A DNA stretch of 64,000 nucleotides from Saussurea involucrata (taxonomy: Eukaryota > Streptophyta > Magnoliopsida > Asterales > Asteraceae), in contig CM066327.1 of the NCBI GenBank assembly GCA_033807775.1, forward strand, positions 90,852,295 to 90,916,294. Reading direction: 5' to 3'. This document shows positions 42,114 to 51,543 of the stretch, in pieces. Position numbers and translations under genes: made by a program. The notes below the pieces were generated by a model, which saw nothing but the letters and a program-made list of their open reading frames with translations, was not told the DNA's origin and did not search any database. How positions within the stretch are numbered: the first letter of the stretch is position 1; each line of letters starts with the position of its first letter.

Positions 42114-43255
42114 GTCCTAATTTGCGAGACATCAACACGTCTCTGAAGACTGTAGAGACAAAGCTGACAGGTCTCACGTCTACTCTTTCCGACAACTCTT
42201 CAGCTGTAACAACCGCTGGAGAGAATCTTTTAAAGCTTACAACCGAAGTCGGAAAGAATGCCTCCAAAGCTGATGTGGAGAAGGTTGATAAAACACTCGG
42301 TGATTTTGCCAAAGTTCTCGCTGACATCTACACAGACTACCTCGACATCAAGAAATCAGTTGACACCATGTCCAGGGAAGTCACAATGCTGAAGACATCG
42401 GTTGGCACACTCGAAGGTGATATGTCTGCTGTAAAGGCTGATGTCAGTTCAGTAAAAACTGATATGAGTTCTGTGAAGACTGATGTCAACACGATGAAGA
42501 ATGACATCTCTTCAATTCAGAACTTGTTAACGCAGATCCTGACCAACACAACCGCCCCTGCACCTGCTCCTGCACCTGAGCATTTTACTCCGGCAGATCA
42601 TGCTGAACTCGTCAAAATCAATCCTGGTATTTCTGCTCTTCAAAACAGATTATCAACGAATGAGACTTATGTCGGGGTCCCTGGCCAAGAAGACAGGGAG
42701 AAAACCACAGCTGCTGAATCATCACATTCCTCCCCAACTCATCATGATAAAGAGGGGGAGAAGAGCGCTGAAGACCCTTCCAAGAGCGCTGAAGACCTTT
42801 TCCATGATGAATCTATCAGGGGAGAGAAGAATGAAGACCTCACCTTCACTGAAGAGGGTGAGAAGACAATTGAAGCTGAAGCAGCCGCTGGACCTCAGGG
42901 AGATGAACACCCTGAGGGAACCGAGAAGCTCGCCTCTGTATCTGATGGGGAGCAACTCGAAGAAGAAGCTGAAGAAACTGAGTCTGAAGCTGAAGATGAA
43001 GAAGCCATCGACTTGTCTGATGCTGAACTATCCTCTTCTCCAAAGAATGATGATGACGAAGATGACGATGATGATGATTCTTTTATCGTCAAGCCTGCTC
43101 AGAGAACTAAAGCTCTTAAAGGGATTCTGATAAATGAACCTTCAGGGGAGCGGACAAAGACAAAGCCATCAACATCTGAAGCTGACAAAGGCAAAGGAAA
43201 AGGTGTCGCTGAAGATGAAAATCTGACGATCTTGCTTAAAAAGCCGGTTTATCAG
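42114..43255 (+). pseudogene. CopA ORF3 exon 2
   Basis: Open throughout: coiled coil (LTSTLSDNSSAVTTAGENLL, SVGTLEGDMSAVKADVSSVK), APAPAPAPEHF, ISALQNRLSTNE, a long Glu-rich acidic region with NDDDEDDDDDDSF, and KALKGILINEPSGERTKTK. It ends at the donor TATCAG|GTACAC. Its length (1142 nt) fits phase 1 in and phase 0 out. The exon is intact but the gene is broken elsewhere. Confidence 0.85.
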
Positions 43256-43398
43256 GTACACTAACTCCTTACTCCACATCCCTCCTCTATACACTTTATC
43301 AGCTCTCTACCTCCGCAAACCTACATACACTATCCCATTCCTTCTCTCTCTCTGTTCTACCCAAATTCTTACTTGTAAGATTGCTGTGTTTCAGCTAG
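43256..43398 (+). other. CopA ORF3 intron 2 (143 nt)
   Basis: The donor is GTACACTAAC and the acceptor GTGTTTCAGCTAG|TCC. The middle is pyrimidine-rich and differs from CopB and CopC, while the ends match. Confidence 0.75.
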
Positions 43399-44642
43399 TC
43401 CTCTCCCCTGTTTGAGGATATCACTGAAGTTCCTACAACTGCGACTTCAACAATAATCCCAGCTTTCAACGCTGAAGACATAATCCCAGTTTTGGATTTG
43501 ATCTCTGAGACTGATGAACCTGAAGAACAGACTCTCTCACACAAAAACAGACCTTCCTTGGCTCCTCAAAAGCTAAGTGAAGAGGATCAAGAAAAGAGAG
43601 ATGCAATGATCAAGAGACTCGAGGATCAGCGAATCATTCTGAAGCGTGATCAAGTTCCTACCGTTCCTCCAAAGTTCAAAATTTCCCAAAGGAATACAAG
43701 GAACACCTCAGAGCTGAACGCCTAATCGCTGAAAGAAAGGAAACTGAAGAAAAAGACAGAGAATACGCCATCAAGCTTACTCAACGATCAATAAAAGACC
43801 CCAAGCTGAAAAGAGTTCCCATTGATATTCAACGTCAGCTATGGGATGATGCTCAAGAGATCGTTAGAGAAAATACTAAGGTCTCTGACACGACTTTGGA
43901 ATGGGCTAAACAAATGCTGACCTATCGATCTAGACCATCCAAAATCATCAAAGTTAACATAAGAGGAAGACTGTACGCCGACGTTCCTGTTGTTGAAGTG
44001 GATGTCTACAGAGAAGACAAAACCAAGCAAACTTTCTATGCTGCTACCTTAGAAAAGTTTGGTCTCTCTGAATGGTTAGAAACAAAATTAGCCATTCAGG
44101 GATCGCGCTCAAAGTTCAAAACCCATGTCGAGAAGATCTTAAACAAACATATCGACCTGCTTTCTTATGCTGTGGATATTCCTCCTCTTCCTCCTCAACA
44201 AAGAAAAGTCTCTGCTAAGAAAAAGAAAGTCTCTGATTCAGGTCCTCCTATACGGAATGAAACAGGTATTGGTTTCTCTCGTGCTGAAGTTCTTGGCCCT
44301 GATGCTGATCTCTCAGCGCTTGACACCTCCCTACCACCTGGAGAAACTTTCATTCCTGGCACAGTTGTAAGTGATCCATATGGTATATTCTTTCTAGACT
44401 ACGATGGAAACCATCACTTTCAACGTATCTCTGAGCTCCACATCGCTCCCATCGAACAACTCAGAGATCTCTTATACTGGTGTGAAGTCAGACGCGACAT
44501 CAAAGCTAAACACCTGAAGCCCTTGATTTTTAAAGAAGCTCTGAAGAAAAAGAATCAAGGAGCAGATGTCCTTGATTGGATGATTGCCACATCAATGACC
44601 CTTGATGAACAACTCATTAAGGAAGAACCTTTTGACGGATAG
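43399..44642 (+). pseudogene. CopA ORF3 exon 3, frameshifted
   Basis: It starts SSPLFEDITEVP after the acceptor and contains SETDEPEEQ, MIKRLEDQRIILKRDQ, then a net one-base loss near 43681-43700 (TTCCCAAAGGAATAC where CopB has TTCCAAAGCTGAATAC). The frame is lost until the alternative frame that carries DTTLEWAKQMLTYRSRPSK, NETGIGFSRAEVLGP, GIFFLDYDGNHHFQRISEL and LDEQLIKEEPFDG. The stop is at 44640-44642. Confidence 0.87.
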
Positions 44643-44911
44643 GATCGCCTTGTAATTCTTTCTATCTTTATCTGTCTACATCTTTTGTACTTGTAATTTT
44701 ATTCGCTGTACTTGTAATTTTTCCACTTCCCTCTGTAATCTTTACAAAGTTTAAAGAAAAGTTTCAGCGAATGTACTTTACTCCATCAGTACAGAAAAGA
44801 TCCCAGAAAATAGTAAAAATGGACAAATATTTTATGAGTTCTTTTTATCCTTATGTTTTCATTATATAGCAATTTTCTCTGTTGCTATGTCATAATCAAA
44901 TAGGGGGAGAT
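44643..44911 (+). other. CopA 3' untranslated region and polypurine tract
   Basis: It has three near copies of TTGTACTTGTAATTTT and ends with TAGGGGGAGAT at 44901-44911, the plus-strand primer. Confidence 0.85.
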
Positions 44912-45878
44912 TGTTGATCCAAACCCTCAGTGATTTGATAATGACCCTCTCTTATATACTTAGTGAAAATTGTAAGTAAAGAATATGTATCAGAGTTTCA
45001 CTATCGCTGATAAGTACTAAGATCTTCCAGTATCGCTGATAGGAACTCTTGTTGTTTAGATTAAAACATTCAGCGAAACTATTCACCATAATACTCTGAG
45101 TCTGTTCAGTACTTATGGTGATCGCTGATAAGTTAGTTGTTTACTTATGATCCCTGAAGACAAGTTTCACGTCAACATAGGTTCTACGCTGAAGTCGAAG
45201 ATCAAGCTCAAGAACCAGCGACAAGTCTCCTAATGAACTGATGCGGATCAGCGAAGACTCAGATTTTTCCAATCAACGTGAAGTATCAAGTACAAGACTT
45301 CAGCTATCGCTGAACTCTATCATTCGCTGATGAAGAATGATAGATCGCTGAATCAACGAAAAGCTGATCATGAAGTCCTCCGTACAAAGTACTTTTGTCT
45401 TAACCACCCTTGCACGACTCCGTACGATATGTCAGAAAAGAACCTCCTTATTGTCTAAAATCGTACAACCTCTCTGATACTACACTGTTCAAACATGCGG
45501 CTACTTAGGTTGTCAACAAAGGTCAATGACATGCAACCAATCAGCTGCTGCCACGTGTAAAGTGTATATTGCCATGCATTAAATGCATGCAGTATATAAG
45601 AAGATGAACTCACTTCATTTTAAAGTAACTTGCTAACTCTGGACAAGTTCATCCTTCTTATCTTGAGATAGGTTATTATTAGTAATTTTCTTCTCCTTCT
45701 TAGTGCAAGAAACTTAGTGTTCCAACTTGTTTAGATTTAGGATTTATCCTTAATCTTGTTTCCGCAACAAGCTGTAAATTGTTAATGATTTATCCATAAA
45801 CAATTTAGAAAAGTAAAATCTGTGTGTTTGTATTCAACCCCCCGTTCTACAAACTTGTATAGCCCTTCGGGACCAACA
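44912..45878 (+). repeat. CopA 3' LTR, complete
   Basis: 967 bp, TGTTGATCC...GGGACCAACA. U3 carries ten CGCTGA/TCAGCG cores between 45004 and 45350. A CCACGTGT G-box lies at 45551-45558, the inverted ATGCATTAAATGCATGCAG motif at about 45574-45592, and TATATAA at 45593-45599. A C6 tract lies near the U5 end. It is followed by GTAGG of GypF. Confidence 0.95.
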
Positions 45879-46754
45879 GTAGGGCTGAGCTATTTATCTG
45901 ATGTGGATCTATTACCTTAGGTGTTCTGTGGGTGTAGCTTGAAGGTGTTTAGGAAGTGCATTGTGCGTCAATCAAGGTGAGTTCCCTAAACCCTTTTTAC
46001 GGCTTAAAATATTAAACGTTTTCTTTACTGATTATGGTTCTTAAAGCGCATGAAATGTTTACAACTGAAATGCATGATTCATACGCACATACTTTTATGT
46101 CGAATGAAAGCTTGATATGATGAAATGAGACACCAGGACTTTTAAGGATTATATTTTCATGCCTATGAAATGTATATGCATGTTACGTGATGTCGGTCTG
46201 CACTGTGGAATCAGAGAGCCTTGGGATCCGATGATCCCTTGGATGCGTATGACGAGACGGTAGGTTGGAATTTGTTTCCCTCCTAATCGGGTATCGGGGA
46301 GTCTGCTTGGGCCCCGATACGAGAGGGCGAAAGGGGAGTATGCTTGGGCCCCGATCGCGGATGTTTATGTGATTCCCTATACAGTGCAGTACCATATGTG
46401 TGATAGTTCATGAATTATTCTAAAATGATTTCTGGTGGTCCATACGTGTTGTTTTACGGAGGGAATTCACTAGACCTTTTGGTCTAACCCTCGCATTTTC
46501 AAAACTAAACCATTTTCAGGTAAGCGTTCCGCGAGTTCCTCGGGGAAGAAATAGGAGAGGCATGGCATACTTGGAGATTAGAGCGACTCCAAGACTTAGA
46601 CTAATGACATAGTTAGAGCTCGACTGTGGATTTTGTAGACTTCCGCTGTCATTTTGTTAAGCTCTTTTATTGATGTATTGAACAAGTTAAATTTTGTAAT
46701 GTAAAACGCTCAGTTTCTATGATTTCATGCATGTCAAGTTTAGGGGACGTTACA
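45879..46754 (+). repeat. GypF 5' LTR, right part
   Basis: It matches the GypF 3' LTR from 55172 onward and ends GGGACGTTACA. It contains two tandem copies of GGGGAGTnTGCTTGGGCCCC (about 46297-46356). CopA's insertion split the LTR after about 750 bp. Confidence 0.88.
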
Positions 46755-46756
46755 AG

Positions 46757-46768
46757 TGGTATCAGAGC
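46757..46768 (+). other. GypF primer binding site
   Basis: TGGTATCAGAGC lies 2 bp after the LTR; initiator tRNA-Met type, as is usual for chromoviruses. Confidence 0.92.
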
Positions 46769-47044
46769 CTTAGTTTAAGGGATTTAGGTTGCCTTTAGGG
46801 CCTAAACTTAAACTGTAAGACGAAGAACACAACCGAGACATAGGATTGCCTATAGGAACGATCACTATAATTGCGTTTAAGAATAAGGTGCCAAGGACAA
46901 ACGTGTAAGGTAAGTTTGAGATTACACCTGGCCAGTGCAATTGTGAACTTACAGGTACATGCGCATGCTTACATTACCTTATATAGCATTTTGTGATGTC
47001 ATGTCTAGCAAAGGTTAATTATTGCTTTCTTTCAGTATCCGCGA
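46769..47044 (+). other. GypF leader
   Basis: 276 bp between the primer site and the gag ATG, with no gene seen. Confidence 0.6.
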
Positions 47045-48669
47045 ATGGCTGGGAGAAATTTGAGGAGTAAGTCGGTACCTGCTGTACCAAGGAATCAAGA
47101 GGAAGAGGTCCTAGAGAACGGACCGGTTAACCGCGGAAGGGGTCGCGGGAGAGGTCGCGGAAGAGGTCGTGGAAGAGGTTGTGGAAGGACAAGGAGTGTG
47201 GAAATTCCTGTTAATCAAGAAGACTCTGTTCAGGAAAGTTCTGCTACTGTAGGAAGGGGGAACCCGACGAGGGGACGTGGTCGAGGCCGGGGTTCCACAT
47301 TTGTCACTCGAGAAAATTTGGCTGCTGAGCTGGGTAAGATTCAAGAAACTTTGCAGACTCTTCTTACTAAACAGAATGAGTAAGTTTCGGTAAGCAAAGA
47401 GCCGACTGAGAACAAGGAGAGTGCAGAATTGTCAAGCCCGGTAGAGACTGGTACTGGGAGCCACTCGAAAGCTTTATCCTTGGTGGTGAATGAGTCAGCA
47501 GCTAAGGGTTGTAACTTCAAGGTCTTTGCCTCATGCAAGCCCCCTACGTTCAAGGGCGAGTGTGACCCGGTTTTGGCAATGAAGTGGGTGAAGGAGATGG
47601 AGCTGGTTTTCGATACATGCAAATGTGCTGATGGGGACAGGGTGATGTTTGCCTTGTCCATGTTGAAGTCTGATGCAGTTTATTGGTGGGAAGCCGAAAC
47701 TGGAGGGAAGGGTTCTGCGATGGGAAAGGGGATGTTGTGGGAATCGTTTGTTGACAGGTTTAAAGAGCAGTTCTGCCCACTCGCGGTAGTGAAAAAGCTG
47801 GAAGAAGAGTTTATGGGTTTAGAACAAGGAGGAATGACGGTACAGGAGTACACTTCTAAGTTTATTGAGAAGTCCCGTTTTGCTGACTTGTATGTACCAA
47901 TGGAAGGGCGAAAGGTGAATCACTTCATCCATGGTCTGAGAAGTAACATTCGGGAGCTAGTTCTGACGAGAAACCCCACTACCTTTCAGGCGGCCATCAA
48001 TACGGCCGAGCTGATTGAGATGTAAAAGAACCGTCAGACTTTCGAAAAGGGTGGCGACAAGCGTAAATGGGATGGGCCGGGGAATGGCTCCAGGAAGGGG
48101 AAGGTGTTCTGACCGGATAACCGTGCAAACAAGGATATCGTGGGGAAACCGTGTACAAAATGCAACAAGGTGCACCGGGGTGATTGCATGGCAGGTTCAA
48201 ACTCATGCTACCGGTGTGGCTTGCCTGGTCACATGTCAAGGGACTGCCCCAAAGGGAAATCATGTTTTCAATGTGGAGCTACTGGTCACACCAAGTATGA
48301 TTGTATGCAGTTTACGAAGGGAGGATCAACTCAGTATGGGGAACGTCAGCGAGGAAAGGGCGGTGATAAAGGAGCAGAGCCGACGCGTCCGAAGGGACGC
48401 CCATTCCGCATGACTGCGGAGGAGGCGGAGGAAACTCCAGATGTTGTGGCAGGTACGTTTCTAGTGAACTCTCTATGTGCCAAGGTGTTATTTGATTCAG
48501 GAGCAAACCGCTCTTTTGTATCGCATGAATTTATGAAATGTTTGGGGGTGAGGCCTAGACGTTTAGGGAGAGCTCTAGAAGTGGAAACTGCCAACGATGG
48601 TTTGGTGTATGTTAAGGAGATGATAGAGGATTGTGTCATTGATATAGAAGGAAGATTGATACCTATTTA
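47045..48669 (+). pseudogene. gag: GypF Gag-protease, three nonsense codons
   Basis: ATG 47045 starts an Arg/Gly-rich N-terminus (residues 31 to about 48 nearly pure RG), followed by a retrotransposon capsid domain (PPTFKGECDPVLAMKWVKEME to FHGLRSNIRELV-like IHGLRSNIREL). Two CCHC knuckles follow (CYRCGLPGHMSRDC, CFQCGATGHTKYDC), then the protease motif VLFDSGANRSFVS. Stops in frame: TAA 47381-47383, TAA 48023-48025, TGA 48110-48112. The protein is cut off just after the protease by NaK-linked sequence, with roughly the next 100 or more residues of a typical element missing. The element is dead. Confidence 0.9.
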
Positions 48670-48686
48670 TAGTGTCTCTTAAATGA

Positions 48687-48914
48687 CTCTCTCAAAGTAT
48701 ACTGATCTCTTAAATGACTCTCAAAGTCTCAAATGACAATGTAAGCCCAAGACACCTATTTATAGTGTCCAAAATACAAGACATGGGCCCAAGCCCATTT
48801 AACTCCCTTTAAACTCCCAAAGCCCAAAACACTTACAAAGCTAATTACAACACATTTGACTTTACATGGACTTTATAAAACTTTCTATATAATTGGGGCT
48901 TTCTAGACCCAACA
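48687..48914 (-). repeat. NaK 3' LTR, truncated
   Basis: It matches the right 228 bp or so of 51179-51543. It ends TCTAGACCCAACA and is followed by the polypurine tract. Bases 48662-48686 are fragments of the same LTR in the wrong order. Confidence 0.85.
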
Positions 48915-51164
48915 ATCTCCCCCTAAAGTTTTATAAAGAAAGCATCTTAAAATGATCCCCCCCTTGATTTCTTTGAAAACTTTAATGTTGCATATCTTCA
49001 CGCCTTGCAAATCTATCCAAGCTCCCCCTAAAAATTTGCTCTTCTTCTTCACAAATTACAACTTTAAAATCGAATTCAATGTGCAATAAGCTCGACTGAA
49101 ACCACCTCAGTTTATAATAAAGAATTCGTCCTTGAAATTCGAGTTGTATGACCATTAAGCTCAAGAGCTTAATCCATTAAGATCAGAGGAGGGAGTGTCT
49201 TAACATACTTCAATAACTCAGCTTGGATCCACAAAAAAATAGAAGATAGAACATCTTTCTGAAAGTTGGGAGAAATATCGTGAAAAACATTGCTTCGGTC
49301 CAGCAGCTATACACCGACTTCGACACAGAATCTGACGAATAAGCACATCGATTCAGAAAAAACTCAAAACATGAAAAATGTTTATCTGTGTCTTAGGAAT
49401 CCAGCGCATCTGAAATCGTCAAATTTGGAGCTTCGAGGAGGAAGTTCTGATCAAAATACGACAGGTGCGCAAAGCTGTCGAACAATTCTGAAGTTGCACC
49501 TTTACTTCGAAATAAACTAAGTAAAAGTTCTGAGAAGACCACTCAGAATTCTGAGTAAGTCAATCAAAATTCTGAACATGAAGAACTTTCTGAAAAAATT
49601 CTAACTCCAAAGTTCTGATTCCACACGATAAAGTTCTGACTATTGGAGTCAGAATTCTGATTAAGCTTCGAAGACTTAGTTCTGAACCATCATTTGAGTA
49701 TTGATTTCTGATTAACTTTTGACATTTCACGATCTAACTTCTGAATTCTGAATAGCCTCAATAAACATGATCAGAATTCTAAACTTGAACACTTCTGAAT
49801 GGTCTGAGCAAACTCTTCTGAATAACATGATCAGAAGTTCTGAATAGTCGTTGAACAAATTCTGAGTTGTTTTGAACGAAGTTCTGATCACAAACAATCT
49901 GATTTTAAGCAGCCGAAAGTATGTCTCAACACAACAATCCCTTAATAACTTTGACACTCCATGATCTAACCTGCTGCACATTAAATCTTACACAAACTTT
50001 GAATTGAATTCGAATTTAGCATAACTCTAGTTAATCAGATCTTAAACTCGCACATCAGCAACATTTTTGAACTGAAACGCTGCATCTTTCTGTTTGGACA
50101 GCAACAAACAGCAGTGACAACTTCAAATTCTGGACAGCTTAATCAATTCAGATATGTGGACAGCAACATGATTAAGCTATATTGACAACATAAACATCCA
50201 TGACAGCTTGCTGTTTGAACATGTGCTGTTTGACAACAATAAACAGCCCCAAAAGCTTACTAAATTCTGTTTTGGACAACATCAATTTGACAGCAACAAA
50301 CAGCCCCAAAAGCACATCAAACTTCTTTAATTTAGACTTGAATTCTGCACATCAAACTTCTAAAATTCTGCACATCAAACTTCTTTGATTTAGACTTGAA
50401 TTGGACTGTTGAAACCACAACTTAATCAAATCTGAATTGATTAGTTTAGACATTACTGGACAACTCAGACTTTGATTTAAACACTCATGTTGCATCAATG
50501 AATCTGAACAGCATCCCTCTTGAATTAATAAGACCATTTCGACTACTATGAATCTGTTCAGATTTGCTGTTCATAAAATCAACTTAACATCCATATTTGC
50601 ATCAACATTAATTCGAATTGAACATGGACAGATCTGCGATCTTGCTGTCTCACAATCATGTTATCTTTCCAGAATCCTGATTAATCAAAAATCCTCCAAA
50701 TCATATCAAATGCTTATCAATTTAATTTGATGTAGAACGATAAGCCGATCTCCATAAATCTTCTTAGAACAAAGATTGCAGAAACTTAAGTTTCTGATTG
50801 ATCAGTTCAGAAAGTTGAATTTAAGCAATCAAAGATCTAAAAGTCGTTTCAGATCTGACTTTGAACAATTAATATTTCATCAAACCTTTCTCAGACAATT
50901 CATCGAGCATTTGGCGTGCAGAAACTGATTTACTAGAAGATCTACAACATCTAATCTCTTTTCTTCACCAAGAACCATCAAGATTGCAAAGATCTTCTTC
51001 AAAACTCAAAATCAATCTTCAAGATGAAAGAAATCATAGAAAAATTACCTTGAAATTAAGCACACGATTAAGAACGATCTTGAATCTCCAAATCTTCAAA
51101 TTAGATCTTGAATTCTTGAATTGTTGCAAAAATAATCGTATCGAATGTAAATTGATTCGATGTG
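48915..51164 (-). repeat. NaK interior, non-coding
   Basis: AT-rich, with several CTCCCCCT words (48915-49030), a TTCTGA/CAGAATTCTGA-rich block (about 49520-49890) like the NaJ array, and repeats of GACAGCAACAAACAGC (about 50095-50310). I find no Gag or Pol motif. Confidence 0.7.
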
Positions 51165-51178
51165 GCTCTGATACCAAT

Positions 51179-51543
51179 TGTAAGTCCCATAATTGAAGCA
51201 ACAATCAAGAATACTCCATAAAGATTGAATAGAAATAGGCAAGAAGAACAATTTGTTGAATGCTCTCTATTCATATGCTTTACAATACAATGGAGGGAGA
51301 ATTGAAAGTATACGACTCTCTCAAAGTATACTGATCTCTTAAATGACTCTCAAAGTCTCAAATGAAAATGTAAGCCCAAGACACCTATTTATAGTGTCCA
51401 AAATACAAGACATGGGCCCAAGCCCATTTAACTCCCTTTAAACTCCCAAAGCCCAAAATACTTACAAAGCTAATTACAACGCATTTGACTTTACATGGAC
51501 TTTATAAAACTTTCTATATAATTGTGGCTTTCTAGACCCAACA
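51179..51543 (-). repeat. NaK 5' LTR
   Basis: 365 bp next to a primer site GCTCTGATACCA (51165-51176). It contains ACCTATTTATAGTGTC, which also reappears at the damaged left junction. Confidence 0.88.

Larger units (their letters stand above)
1503..45878 (+). mobile_element. CopA: 13-kb-class Copia retrotransposon, split by CopB
   Basis: Reading left to right: truncated 5' LTR, tRNA-Met primer site, gag, pol, ORF3 with its own promoter, polypurine tract and full 3' LTR. The element is interrupted at 9630-41232 by CopB, with AGACT duplicated on both sides (9625-9629 and 41233-41237). Removing that insertion leaves about 12.8 kb, and the missing 5' LTR piece brings it to about 13.1 kb, matching CopB and CopC. 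CopA itself sits inside the 5' LTR of GypF. By eye about 11 differences separate 627 shared LTR bases, so it is older than CopC. Nonsense codons in pol, a local triplication in ORF3 exon 1 and a frameshift in exon 3 make it non-autonomous. Confidence 0.93.
48662..51543 (-). mobile_element. NaK: non-coding LTR element in GypF pol
   Basis: The right LTR 51179-51543 (365 bp; TGTAAGTCCC on the + strand left, TCTAGACCCAACA on the right) and a left LTR truncated to about 48687-48914 are the same sequence. A tRNA-Met primer site lies at 51165-51176 and a polypurine tract (CTCCCCCT) starts at 48915, so the orientation is minus. The 2.26-kb interior has no frame with a recognisable domain. LTR ends and interior words resemble NaJ. 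The left edge carries scrambled LTR pieces, so a deletion took both LTR and GypF sequence. Confidence 0.85.

Noticed and set aside
46183..46395. 70-codon minus-strand frame in the GypF LTR
   Set aside because: It lies in tandem LTR repeats and has no homologue in the 3' LTR copy with the frame kept.
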